Virus record (IMG/VR): IMGVR_UViG_3300006733_000007
Coordinates: 1-37,127 of that record
DNA from: a virus
Length of the DNA: 37,127 bases
Reading direction: 5' to 3' (one strand)
Shown: positions 23,772 through 31,225 of the stretch, one piece after another
Layout of the letters: each line of letters starts with the position of its first letter
Numbering within the stretch: position 1 is the first letter of the stretch
Made by a program: the position numbers and the translations under genes
The notes under the pieces: model-generated
The model's database searches: none
Seen by the model: only the letters and a program-made list of their open reading frames with translations
Told to the model about the DNA's origin: nothing

Positions 23772-25157
23772 TCATACCATTATGACCCTTTTCTCTGCTC
23801 TGCCATCCAGCCTCATGACCATGTATCTGAGGTCATCGCAGCCATGGTCATTCTCCTTGACCGGTTCCTCTTTGTTGGGTTTGCCATTCAGGTCATCATG
23901 CCAGACATACTGGGGAATCTCCTGCTCTGTGTTCAGGGGCTTGCCCTGCTCCTTGAGCCTCCTGTCTGGGGAGTGGCACAGGCTGTTTTTCAGCAGAAAG
24001 AGTCTGGGCTTGCCATCACCAGCCACCCTTAGTCTGGCAGCCACTTTCTGGATGCCAGTGGTCACTGCCTTGTCTGCAGGGGCTGTGTGTGTTCCCGATG
24101 CCCCACACAACCGGAGATGCTTTTCCAGTGTCTTTCTGTCCTCAGCATCATGGTCACAGACAGTGGTGGAAATGAACTCCCTTGCCTGAATCAGGTCGGT
24201 TTTATTGTAACCCTTTCTGGTCTCAGTCTTGTTGGGCTTTCTGGTCTTGGTTGCCTCTGCCAGAGCAATCATCTCAGCAGTGTCCTCCACCAGCAGACCG
24301 GTATGATATATCTCCCTGTACCGGTATAATCTGCCATCCCCATCCTCTGCCCACCACTGGCACACAAATGGATTGGTATAACCAAAATCTATGACCCTGA
24401 ACCTCCTCCAATCCTTGGGGATGGGGAATTGGTCAATCAGGTGAATGGCTGGGTCATACTCCTCCCAGACAACACCCTCAGCCCTGCACCACTGACCCAA
24501 GACCAGCCTCTTGTATTCCAGTCCTGTGAGCTGTTCCAGATATTCCAGATATGAGGGAGGGTTATGAGGGTTGTCCTTGGCTGAGCTGTAGTGGACAGAG
24601 GCTTGCCCTCCCTGAATCAGCCTCTGGTTAATCCAGTGAGTGGCTGCATCAGGATTACAGCTGAGAATGATTTGCTGCCATGGAGCTGCAGTCCCCCTGA
24701 GCCTTGCAAGGAGCTCATTGAAATCCCTCTCAGTGAGCTTGTTAGCCTCCTCAACCCAGATGATGTCAACACCACCGGCAAGACCTATTGACCGGATTTG
24801 CTCCCTCTGCTCATCGTCTTTCATGCCACCATAGGCAAGGACTGAGCTGTTGGAGTATTCCCACCGGTGAGCCCCACTCTTATGGGTGATGTTGGAATCC
24901 CCAGCCATCACGGTGGAGTTCATGAACAGGACAGTGGAGTTCTCCATAGACTCTCTGGTCTTTCTGACCACCAGACCCATGGCATTGGGAAAGGCTTTGA
25001 GATAGGCATTGATTTTCTCTGCAGCTATCTGGGACTTGCCCCCTCCAGCTGACCCAGTGAGCAAAAGGATAGGGGCTCTATCCCTCCAGACCGGTATCTG
25101 CCAGTCCAGCGGATGGAACACCCCCTCAATTCTTTCCCTAACTGTTTTGGTTGTCAT
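23772..25157 (-). CDS. terL: Terminase large subunit
   Basis: 461 aa. Walker A GSAGGGKS (residues 35-42), Walker B VDIIWVEE (130-137), coupling motif SCNP (166-169). The nuclease part has VIDFGY (Asp257), CDHDAED (344-350) and HGCDDLRY (Asp441-442), the acidic set of an RNase H-like fold. It pumps DNA into the prohead and cuts it. Length matches other phage TerL proteins. Portal gene follows after 11 bp. Confidence 0.95.
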   Translation of the reverse strand: MTTKTVRERIEGVFHPLDWQIPVWRDRAPILLLTGSAGGGKSQIAAEKINAYLKAFPNAMGLVVRKTRESMENSTVLFMNSTVMAGDSNITHKSGAHRWEYSNSSVLAYGGMKDDEQREQIRSIGLAGGVDIIWVEEANKLTERDFNELLARLRGTAAPWQQIILSCNPDAATHWINQRLIQGGQASVHYSSAKDNPHNPPSYLEYLEQLTGLEYKRLVLGQWCRAEGVVWEEYDPAIHLIDQFPIPKDWRRFRVIDFGYTNPFVCQWWAEDGDGRLYRYREIYHTGLLVEDTAEMIALAEATKTRKPNKTETRKGYNKTDLIQAREFISTTVCDHDAEDRKTLEKHLRLCGASGTHTAPADKAVTTGIQKVAARLRVAGDGKPRLFLLKNSLCHSPDRRLKEQGKPLNTEQEIPQYVWHDDLNGKPNKEEPVKENDHGCDDLRYMVMRLDGRAEKRVIMV

Positions 25158-25163
25158 TCTCTC

Positions 25164-25331
25164 TCAAGGTCTGTCTCCCTGAGAGCTTGGGTGCCTGTAT
25201 GCCGGTCTGACCTGACAGCTCATCCTGCCACACCTGCACCTCACCCTGCCACTTGGTTCTATCTTGGCAGGATAATCCAGATTCCTGCCACACACACATC
25301 TATTTATATCCTTGATGGGCTGCCTGCTCAT
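25164..25331 (-). CDS. Small zinc-ribbon protein before terL (55 aa)
   Basis: Found by eye: MSRQPIKDINRCVCGRNLDY, ending PSSQGDRP. CVCG (residues 12-15) and CRCG (32-35) form a zinc ribbon with an Arg-rich surface. ATG overlaps the preceding stop as ATGA, and the stop is 6 nt before terL. Resembles the Com-like zinc fingers of phages in its spacing. Function unknown. Confidence 0.72.
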   Translation of the reverse strand: MSRQPIKDINRCVCGRNLDYPAKIEPSGRVRCRCGRMSCQVRPAYRHPSSQGDRP

Positions 25332-25573
25332 CTGGGGTCACCGTAAGTATATCCCAATGCCATGAACTCATCTCTGGTGTATGTCTCCTTTTGCACCATC
25401 CCAGCAAGAATCAGCACTGCCCTGCCCACCAGCGTCACCATATCCTTGAGAGTGCTCTGGGTTGACAGGAACTGCACCACCCCTCTGGTGGTCTTGTTAT
25501 ATTTCACATCCAGAATGACCAGCCAAGACATCATCAAGTTCACCACCGTATTCCCACCTGACAAACCAGACAT
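25328..25573 (-). CDS. Hypothetical protein (81 aa)
   Basis: Helical, hydrophobic centre (LKDMVTLVGRAVLILAGMV near 42-60), acidic C-terminus. Weak start context (AGGGG 10 nt upstream); ATG at 25534 within frame is an alternative. No family recognised. Confidence 0.55.
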   Translation of the reverse strand: MSGLSGGNTVVNLMMSWLVILDVKYNKTTRGVVQFLSTQSTLKDMVTLVGRAVLILAGMVQKETYTRDEFMALGYTYGDPR

Positions 25574-25603
25574 TGATATTCAGCCCCTTGGAATGCAACC
25601 ACA

Positions 25604-25834
25604 TCAGACTTTTTCCACTAAGTATTTGATTGCCACAAGCACAGCTGAAAAGTCCTCCTGCACCAGCATGCCTCTCTCACAGTTCTCCTCTGCTTTCCTG
25701 AGCCTTTCTATCAGCTCTGACTTGGTGAAATCAGTAGGCAGCCCCACTTGCACCAGTAGCCCAGTGCCAAGGAGTGCGGCTGCAGCCCCTGCAGCCTTTC
25801 TGAGGAAATCCCTTTTGCCCTCATCCTCCACCAT
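25604..25834 (-). CDS. Membrane-anchored protein with Tat-like N-terminus (76 aa)
   Basis: KRDFLRKAAGAAAALLGTG (residues 7-25) looks like a twin-arginine signal in which the first Arg is Lys, followed by one hydrophobic span to about residue 31 and a soluble helical tail. ATG overlaps the preceding stop (TAATG). Export via Tat is a guess; a simple N-terminal membrane anchor is as likely. Confidence 0.6.
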   Translation of the reverse strand: MVEDEGKRDFLRKAAGAAAALLGTGLLVQVGLPTDFTKSELIERLRKAEENCERGMLVQEDFSAVLVAIKYLVEKV

Positions 25835-26313
25835 TAGGCTTTCCCCCTTGGCTTTCTTGCCCCAGTCACTGCATCAGGGCTGCTGGGATAGGGTGCCTCA
25901 TGAGCATCAGCTGCCTCCCTGACTGAATCTGCCACCTCAGCTGCAGCCTTGGATGTTGCACCAGCTCTTGCAACTGCCTCAGCAAGTTCTGCCTCATTGA
26001 CTGACTTGTCCACTGCTTTCAGCTGAAAACCATCCCCGAATGTGGTGGCTCCTACCACCCTCACATTGAGATTGTCAGCCAACCAGCTCAGGGCACAGGT
26101 GGGAGAGCACAGGTCAGCAGTGTCATTGACCAGAACCAGCCCATCAGAGAGGTCTCCCAGTTCTGTTGCCTTGGCAAGTTCCTCATCTGTCATGACCCTT
26201 GTGCCCCTCAGTTCCAGATGAACCCACTCACCATCCAGTGCCTGAGGATGGTCTGTCATCTCCACAGTCCTTGGGCATTGGTCACACTTTACAATCACCT
26301 TGTTGATTCTCAT
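25834..26313 (-). CDS. Cys-pair protein near terminase genes (159 aa)
   Basis: CDQC (residues 10-13) and CSPTC (69-73) are candidate zinc ligands in a beta-rich N-terminal half. The C-terminal 60 residues are Ala/Glu-rich helix (EAELAEAVARAGATSKAAAE). Family unknown. Confidence 0.65.
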   Translation of the reverse strand: MRINKVIVKCDQCPRTVEMTDHPQALDGEWVHLELRGTRVMTDEELAKATELGDLSDGLVLVNDTADLCSPTCALSWLADNLNVRVVGATTFGDGFQLKAVDKSVNEAELAEAVARAGATSKAAAEVADSVREAADAHEAPYPSSPDAVTGARKPRGKA

Positions 26314-26384
26314 TATATACTGGACTCCTTTTCATTGGCTAGGGCAGCTCTCACCACCCCAGCCAGTAGACTTTTTATTGTCTG

Positions 26385-26570
26385 TCAGTCTCCCCAGCGG
26401 TTCATGTTGGCACTCTCACTGGGTTTTACAGGTGGGGGAGGCAGGTCAGCCTCTGTGAGCCCCACAGGTGATAATATGAACTTGGTGGCTGTGCCTCCGC
26501 TAACTGGATGGATGGTGATGCCCTTGTTGCCAATCTGTGTCTGGCACAGCCCAGATTCTGATGAGCTTTT
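26385..26570 (-). other. Coherent 61-codon frame with no start, in frame after the terS stop
   Basis: After the TGA of the small terminase (26571-26573) the same frame stays open for 61 codons and reads like real protein (IGNKGITIHPVSGGTATKF, ending SESANMNRWGD) but has no ATG, GTG or TTG near its start. A good Shine-Dalgarno and ATG at 26574 open a 24-codon frame that would need a +1 shift to enter it. Options: stop readthrough of TerS, frameshift, non-standard start, or an inactivated gene. Confidence 0.4.
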
Positions 26571-27119
26571 TCATTGCTCCACCTCCTTTAATTGGTCTTG
26601 CCTCTCTTTGGTGGGGGCATCCCCATAGAAATCCTCAGGGCTCACAGCGATATAGGTCTTTTGAGATATGCTGCCCTGAATGTTGAGGTCTCTCCTCTCC
26701 CTCTTGCCATACTTGTCTGGAGATTTCCTTTCCTGCAGCCAAGCAGCTGCCTGCCAATCTCCCTTGGCAACAGAGACCTCCTCAGTCACTGTCCCTGTTC
26801 TGGTGGTGATGGTCTTGGTCTTGATGACCTGTCCACCTATGGCAGCCTGCTTGATGAGCTCAAGGCATTCCTGCTCCAGTTCCAGCTCTGCCCTTTTTAC
26901 TGCCACCACAAAGTCCACGAGCATCTGGTCATGCTTATTGATGGGCATTCCCAGTTCCAACAGACCCTCAGCCTCAGCCCCTGCCTTTTTCCACCTCCTG
27001 AGAGTCTCATCTGAAATCCTGCAGAGGGAGCAGGCATCCTTTTCAGTCAGCCCACCTCTCACAGCTTGATAGATGCTTCTGAGCTTGGTCTTAGTCAGTT
27101 TTGTCTGCCTGCCTGCCAT
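26571..27119 (-). CDS. terS: Terminase small subunit candidate
   Basis: 182 aa. N-terminal HTH: AVRGGLTEKDACSLCRISDE (about 19-38) followed by TLRRWKKAG, then a helical oligomerisation region (DFVVAVKRAELELEQECLEL, 69-88) and a basic segment near YGKRERRD. This layout is standard for phage small terminases that bind the packaging site. First gene of the late block and 1.4 kb upstream of terL. ATG 27119 has GGAG 6 nt upstream. Confidence 0.82.
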   Translation of the reverse strand: MAGRQTKLTKTKLRSIYQAVRGGLTEKDACSLCRISDETLRRWKKAGAEAEGLLELGMPINKHDQMLVDFVVAVKRAELELEQECLELIKQAAIGGQVIKTKTITTRTGTVTEEVSVAKGDWQAAAWLQERKSPDKYGKRERRDLNIQGSISQKTYIAVSPEDFYGDAPTKERQDQLKEVEQ

Positions 27120-27128
27120 AATGACTCC

Positions 27129-27156
27129 ATTTTATCACCTGTTCTCCCAGTGTCAA
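27129..27156 (-). promoter_or_regulatory. Possible late promoter (TTGACA-16-TAAAAT)
   Basis: Minus strand TTGACA (27151-27156), 16-bp spacer, TAAAAT (27129-27134), just before terS. The -10 box is only 9 nt from the ATG, which would make the mRNA almost leaderless, so it may be fortuitous. A CTTACTGAANNGGTAA motif lies just upstream (27174-27189). Confidence 0.4.
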
Positions 27157-27177
27157 AACAGTGAAGCTGAATCTTAC

Positions 27178-27315
27178 CTATTCAGTAAGTTCTGGGCTTG
27201 CTGTTTCGATAAGTCCTTGACCTTTCAATGTTATGATTGCCCCCTGAGCCCTCAGGACTGGCGTGTTCAGGGTAACATTCCCATCCCTGTCTGTCAGTGC
27301 CTCTAGAGCTTTCAT
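27178..27315 (-). CDS. Small protein at the island edge (45 aa)
   Basis: Found by eye: MKALEALTDRDGNVTLNTPV, ending SPELTE. ATG overlaps the upstream stop as ATGA. Mixed charged/beta composition, no family recognised. It is the last gene of the island; the next feature is the putative late control site. Confidence 0.6.
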   Translation of the reverse strand: MKALEALTDRDGNVTLNTPVLRAQGAIITLKGQGLIETASPELTE

Positions 27316-27731
27316 GATTCTTTCCATCTCAGCTGTATGAGGGATTCTTTCAACTCGTCAATTTGTGATATTAGGAACTCATAAGTTCCCACGTCATCGG
27401 TACTTCTGCTTATCCACTGTTTGTCTAGGAACTCGTATAGCCACTTTATATCGGCTTGGAACTGGGCTTTGGCTACACCATTTAGTTGACGTTGACAAGC
27501 GTGGCAATCTTCATCACCAAAACCCTCTTTATCATGAAAGGGGCAATCACCACAAACCGCTATTATTATCGCTACTTCTGTCAGCACCCCATCTTTATCC
27601 ATAGCAAGGAAGGCTTCTTGGATTGCTTTGTCACACTTTCTAGCCCATTCTTCAGGCTTCATTATCACATCAGTTTTAGACAACTCAAGAAATTTGGTAA
27701 ATTCTTTTTCCAGTATCTCTTTAATCTCCAT
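27312..27731 (-). CDS. Island protein with Cys pairs (139 aa)
   Basis: Start at 27731 with AGGAGG. Contains CGDCPFHDKEGFGDEDCHAC (residues ~60-79), a compact four-Cys cluster also holding His, likely a metal site. Helical elsewhere. Follows the PP-loop gene. Family not recognised. Confidence 0.65.
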   Translation of the reverse strand: MEIKEILEKEFTKFLELSKTDVIMKPEEWARKCDKAIQEAFLAMDKDGVLTEVAIIIAVCGDCPFHDKEGFGDEDCHACQRQLNGVAKAQFQADIKWLYEFLDKQWISRSTDDVGTYEFLISQIDELKESLIQLRWKES

Positions 27732-27771
27732 TGGTAGCCTCCTTAAAGAAACAACTCTTATTCTTTAATCT

Positions 27772-27791
27772 CCCCCTCTTGGCTAAGATAC
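27772..27791. repeat. Island junction motif, variant copy
   Basis: Plus strand CCCCCTCTTGGCTAAGATAC, close to the 18-mer at 29076 and 29834 (one insertion, one change). It spans the stop of the PP-loop gene and precedes the start region of the 139-aa gene. Confidence 0.5.
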
Positions 27792-28544
27792 TTACTTCCT
27801 TTTAATCCACCAATCAAATAGTTCTTGACCTGTTTTGTGTTGATACTTCAAGGGCTTGCCACTTTTACTCATGTGATTGCGTGACACTCTTGCATCAACT
27901 ATGTGGTCACAAGCCCTACGCCACAAGTAAGCAATCTTCGGAAATCTAATGGCTTCTTCTATGGGGTTTGCTCTATAGGGGCACATCACACAACCGATGC
28001 GTTTATACCCCTCGTCATATAGAGAACAGTGGGCTAGTTTGTTCTCCCGAAGATACTGCCATATATCATAATCGTCAAAATCGTATATTGGCTGAACATA
28101 GAACTTTGTTTTATTATTACCCCTACCTTGTCCAACAAAGCATTGCTGTTTTCGTCTAGGGCTCTCTGCTTTGCGATTTCCTAACACTACCACACGGTTT
28201 TTACCACCAGCTTCCTTGATAACTGTACAGCACCACCGATGGTTACGAAATGGCAAGCCTTTTCTATCCACTTGCTGCCAGAACCCCTTGGCGTGGTAAT
28301 CCCATATAACATCAGGGTAATTCAGCTTAATGAAGTCGTGTATCTCTTTAGGGTCTATCGGGCTAACACAGTAATGGGCATCGAACTTAACCCCTGCTTT
28401 AACAGCCAAGTCATATATAGCCACACTATCCTTACCGCCTGAGAACGCTAGATAATACCCTTCCTGTGGCTCCCAAGCCTGTAGTAAAGAGATAGCAACC
28501 TCTACCTTATTCTGCCCTTCAAAGTTAAGCTGTTGCAAGCCCAC
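27792..28544 (-). CDS. PAPS-reductase / DndC-like PP-loop protein
   Basis: 250 aa. PP-loop FSGGKDS (34-40), LGNRKAESPRR (121-131), plus cysteines at WCC (105-106) and GCVMC (175, 178) that could hold an Fe-S cluster. This set is found in phage-encoded phosphoadenosine-phosphosulfate-reductase-like proteins and in DndC. The start is GTG 28544 after GAGGGGGG. In the island it neighbours an adenine methyltransferase. Activity could be sulfur transfer or an adenylation step; DNA phosphorothioation needs partners that are not seen here. Confidence 0.85.
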   Translation of the reverse strand: MGLQQLNFEGQNKVEVAISLLQAWEPQEGYYLAFSGGKDSVAIYDLAVKAGVKFDAHYCVSPIDPKEIHDFIKLNYPDVIWDYHAKGFWQQVDRKGLPFRNHRWCCTVIKEAGGKNRVVVLGNRKAESPRRKQQCFVGQGRGNNKTKFYVQPIYDFDDYDIWQYLRENKLAHCSLYDEGYKRIGCVMCPYRANPIEEAIRFPKIAYLWRRACDHIVDARVSRNHMSKSGKPLKYQHKTGQELFDWWIKRK

Positions 28545-28573
28545 CTACTTTCCCCCCTCTTTATCCCTCTATA

Positions 28574-29053
28574 TTACCCTAGAAACTTGGCTCTAAGGTC
28601 AAGGTATTCTTTGTTATCCACATATTGCATCAGGTGTAATTTATCCAATTCACCAAATATCTGCTTTATCTCAGCCTTATTATCTGGTATCAGGGGCAAT
28701 AATGTAGTAACAGCATCTTCGTTTGAAGCACAAAAGGCACAGCCACCATCAATGGCAAGTGGGTTATACCAACACTCTACTACTGTGTCGTTTGTCTTTT
28801 GCATCGCCTTACAATGTTGACACCATAATTTCTGTATCTTCTCCCTCAACTCAGGTCTATTCAATCTCTCAGGCTGTAACCTGTCTATAATTTTCCTTAC
28901 GCAGTTATCTAAACGTATGAAGAACTTTGTTGTAGGATATATACCAAGTTCATCGGGGTTATCAAACATTTCTGATATAGCATCAGTTCGTTCTTTCTGA
29001 AACTCGCCTATTAAAGTATTTTCTGGTTCTAGTATTACTTTATCATCAGCCAT
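28574..29053 (-). CDS. Island protein with two Cys pairs (159 aa)
   Basis: CQHC (78-81) and CAFC (105-108) with a conserved-looking stretch WYNPLAIDGGCAFC, suggesting a zinc finger within a mostly helical protein. C-terminus NKEYLDLRAKFLG resembles the ending of the 56-aa island gene (YDAIKAKYLAKGG). Start has GAGGGGG 8 nt upstream. Function unknown. Confidence 0.65.
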   Translation of the reverse strand: MADDKVILEPENTLIGEFQKERTDAISEMFDNPDELGIYPTTKFFIRLDNCVRKIIDRLQPERLNRPELREKIQKLWCQHCKAMQKTNDTVVECWYNPLAIDGGCAFCASNEDAVTTLLPLIPDNKAEIKQIFGELDKLHLMQYVDNKEYLDLRAKFLG

Positions 29054-29075
29054 CTTATCTACCCCCTCTTTATTT

Positions 29076-29093
29076 CCCCCTTTGGCTAGATAC
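29076..29093. repeat. Island junction motif, copy 2
   Basis: Plus strand CCCCCTTTGGCTAGATAC, identical over 18 bp to 29834-29851. It spans the methyltransferase stop and lies upstream of the 159-aa gene. The two copies are read in different frames, so the match is at the DNA level. Confidence 0.75.
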
Positions 29094-29625
29094 CTAACTC
29101 TATATCGCTTTCCACCTCGTTACCCCAACAATCCCAACCGTCTACTTTTCTGCGAGCAAAGAGTTCTATGCGTGGTAGGTCGCCCATAAGTGTGACAATA
29201 CGTTCTCTTATCTCAGTTGGTTTCTTGCTGTGCTGTAACCTTGGAGACATAATGACCTGCATAACCTCATTATTAGCAATTTCTAATTTCCCCTTTACAC
29301 CTAGCAAGCAAATCTCCGTACTTGGTTTTGTGTAGTGTCCGATTCCGTAAACGCAACCAAAATTATTAGAGTTCATCTTTAGCCAATTAAACGCAATGGT
29401 TTTATATTTGAATCCCCAACTACTCATTACGTCTAGTGCTTCAGGTAATAAAGGCGAAGTTGCCCATAGAAATAAGTAGCAGTTCTTGTCTACGATATCC
29501 TTAATTCGCAACCCCTTTAACTCGTCTTGCGTCATAGTAGGATATTGGCTTTCAGCAGAACCCCATATACCCTTATCGTTATAACTCCAAGGTGGGTCAG
29601 CATATATTATCTGGTATTTTTTCAT
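29086..29625 (-). CDS. MT-A70-family adenine N6-methyltransferase
   Basis: 179 aa. Catalytic DPPW at residues 10-13, FLWATSPLLPEAL (52-64), YTKPSTEICLLGVKG and HSKKPTEIRERI (near 122-133), ELFARR and GWDCWGNE at the end: the full MT-A70 signature. Such phage enzymes methylate adenine in DNA (N6), usually to block host restriction. ATG overlaps the preceding stop. Target sequence cannot be read from the gene. Confidence 0.93.
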   Translation of the reverse strand: MKKYQIIYADPPWSYNDKGIWGSAESQYPTMTQDELKGLRIKDIVDKNCYLFLWATSPLLPEALDVMSSWGFKYKTIAFNWLKMNSNNFGCVYGIGHYTKPSTEICLLGVKGKLEIANNEVMQVIMSPRLQHSKKPTEIRERIVTLMGDLPRIELFARRKVDGWDCWGNEVESDIELGI

Positions 29626-29828
29626 GGTATTTGGTTTAACCTTTCTTGGAATTCGTTAATGTTAATCTCTACTTCTGCCCCATCAATAGGTTCGTATGCT
29701 TCAGTTTCCATTGGTGTAGGTTCATGTATAGGGCAAGGTTCATAACCCCGCAAAGTACCATTTATTTTCCCGCTTACGACTCTCGCATAATATTTAGAGT
29801 TTATATAACATCTACACTTCGGTTTCAT
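29622..29828 (-). CDS. Small Cys-containing island protein (68 aa)
   Basis: KPKCRCYINSKYYARVVSGK at the N-terminus and EPCPIH near residue 30 may form a metal site; the C-terminus is acidic. Preceded by a GGGGG-type ribosome site that follows the junction motif. Overlaps the methyltransferase start. Family unknown. Confidence 0.6.
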   Translation of the reverse strand: MKPKCRCYINSKYYARVVSGKINGTLRGYEPCPIHEPTPMETEAYEPIDGAEVEININEFQERLNQIP

Positions 29829-29982
29829 CTTCGCCCCCTTTGGCTAGATACTTGGCTTTGATTGCATCGTAGTCGCTTCTCTCTAAGGATATGCCCAACA
29901 TATTTGTAGCCTGCCTGTGGCTTTCACTCTCTATCTCAGCAAATATCCCCTCAATCTCAGCCTTATTATAGAGTCTCCTCAT
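29812..29982 (-). CDS. Small island protein (56 aa)
   Basis: Start ATG 29982 overlaps the HNH stop (ATGA) with AAGGAGATGG upstream. Helical (IEGIFAEIESESHRQATNML) and ending AIKAKYLAKGGEDE. The junction motif lies inside its last codons. First gene of the island; its upstream half keeps backbone-type context. Confidence 0.55.
   Translation of the reverse strand: MRRLYNKAEIEGIFAEIESESHRQATNMLGISLERSDYDAIKAKYLAKGGEDETEV
29834..29851. repeat. Island junction motif, copy 1
   Basis: 18 bp identical to 29076-29093. Here it encodes the end of the 56-aa protein (KYLAKGG) and supplies the ribosome-binding region of the 68-aa gene. Confidence 0.75.
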
Positions 29983-30257
29983 TCCATCTCCTTTTTGTGG
30001 TGCCTTGGATTGTGGCACCTCCTGCATTCCAGTGTGCAGTTCTCTCTGGTGGTCTTTCCCCCATCACTGAGGTCTTTGATGTGAACAAGGTCAAGACCCC
30101 TCCAGTCCGGTCTCCGGTGACAGGTCATGCAAAGCCCCTCTGATTCCTGCACCAGCTGGGCTTTGAGCTCTCTCCTCCTTTTCAGCTCATCAACCCTCTC
30201 TTGCCTCTGGCTCTTGGGGAGGGTCACTCCATGTGGGAGGAAAGAATAATCACTCAT
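29979..30257 (-). CDS. HNH endonuclease
   Basis: 92 aa from ATG 30257 (GAGG 6 nt upstream). CMTCHRRPDW, GLDLVHIKDLSDGG, NCTLECRRCHNPRHH carry the HNH zinc and catalytic His residues. HNH proteins beside terS assist terminase cleavage at cos or pac in many phages. Here the island separates it from terS, suggesting the island was inserted between once-adjacent genes. Confidence 0.88.
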   Translation of the reverse strand: MSDYSFLPHGVTLPKSQRQERVDELKRRRELKAQLVQESEGLCMTCHRRPDWRGLDLVHIKDLSDGGKTTRENCTLECRRCHNPRHHKKEME

Positions 30258-30444
30258 CTGCAGCCTCACTAAATTTGATATGGGCATGCTCTGTCTTGAC
30301 ATACAGGATGGCAGCTGTGTCCCTGCCCTCCAGATGGGAGTCACAATAATAGTCCACTTTTTTCTGAACCTCACCCTCACTGAGGTCACCCCTCATGACC
30401 ACCTTGATGGTGACTGCTGTCAGATGTAGCTCATCCTCAGTCAT
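30250..30444 (-). CDS. Hypothetical protein (64 aa)
   Basis: MTEDELHLTAVTIKVVMRGD.., alternating beta and helix (VQKKVDYYCDSHLEG). Good start (GGAGGGAG). Overlaps the HNH start by 8 nt. No family recognised. Confidence 0.7.
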   Translation of the reverse strand: MTEDELHLTAVTIKVVMRGDLSEGEVQKKVDYYCDSHLEGRDTAAILYVKTEHAHIKFSEAADE

Positions 30445-30455
30445 TACTCCCTCCT

Positions 30456-30785
30456 TTATGGGTGGTCATCCAGCACCCTGCTCTGCCCCCAATCGTCTGG
30501 GAGGTGCTTGGATTTTTCCTCTTCTGCCTTGTTCTCCCCCAGATTCTGCATTAGCTTTTCCATGTCAGTGCTGAACTTGTCCTCCTCCCCCACTGGTAGC
30601 TCTGATTTCTCTACAACATATCTGACAAACTCAACCCAGCCCTCCATGAGCTTTGTCCAGTAATCACAGAAAGCCTTGGCTTCCATCCAGACCACTATCT
30701 CACCCACTGTGGTCTTGAATGTGAGATAAACCCTTTTCTCCTGATGCTTGTATTCCAGTCCTATAGTCAGGGGCATGCTCATCAT
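30456..30785 (-). CDS. Hypothetical protein (109 aa)
   Basis: ATG 30785 overlaps the preceding stop; AGGAGGTGG is just upstream, and a further Met at 30776 is possible. Begins with a beta-rich stretch (RVYLTFKTTVGEIVVWM), ends acidic. No family recognised. Confidence 0.65.
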   Translation of the reverse strand: MMSMPLTIGLEYKHQEKRVYLTFKTTVGEIVVWMEAKAFCDYWTKLMEGWVEFVRYVVEKSELPVGEEDKFSTDMEKLMQNLGENKAEEEKSKHLPDDWGQSRVLDDHP

Positions 30786-31225
30786 CCCACCTCCTGTCCC
30801 CATGGAAGGGTCTTGCCCAGATTCTCTGGGGTGATTTCTGCTCTCCTGATATGCCCTTTCAGGTGTCCCTCCATGGACTGGATAATGTTGGCATGCTGCC
30901 TGAAATTGGGGAGCCTGAACTGAGGCTTGATTTCCTTTCCACAGAACCTGCACAGGAGAGTATCTCTTTGCAAAAAGCAGTCCACAAGATAGAGGTCTTT
31001 CACCTCCTGCAGGAACCCCCAGAACTCCCTGCCATCACTCTCTTTCAGCCCAAATACCTGAGTGACCTCAGCTGGAGCAAGGATGTAGTATTGCAGGTCA
31101 TGGTCAGACTTCACCCTGAGCATGCGGTCAGACCTTTGCCCCATCACTGTGCCACTGCCCCCTGATTTCATATTGTGCCCCAGATACACCCCATCATTAA
31201 CCTTGATTCTGTCTCCCTTTTCCAT
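30782..31225 (-). CDS. Zinc-finger-containing protein (147 aa)
   Basis: Start at 31225 with AGGAGG. CRFCGKE near residue 93 plus His residues in RQHANII and EGHLKGH suggest a C2H2-like zinc site. N-terminal region is beta-rich (GDRIKVNDGVYLGHN). Function unknown. Confidence 0.65.
   Translation of the reverse strand: MEKGDRIKVNDGVYLGHNMKSGGSGTVMGQRSDRMLRVKSDHDLQYYILAPAEVTQVFGLKESDGREFWGFLQEVKDLYLVDCFLQRDTLLCRFCGKEIKPQFRLPNFRQHANIIQSMEGHLKGHIRRAEITPENLGKTLPWGQEVG

Noticed and set aside
27792-28544. A Dnd phosphorothioation system
   Set aside because: Only a DndC-like PP-loop protein is present; no DndA, DndB, DndD, DndE or restriction genes are seen, so naming the system Dnd would overreach.
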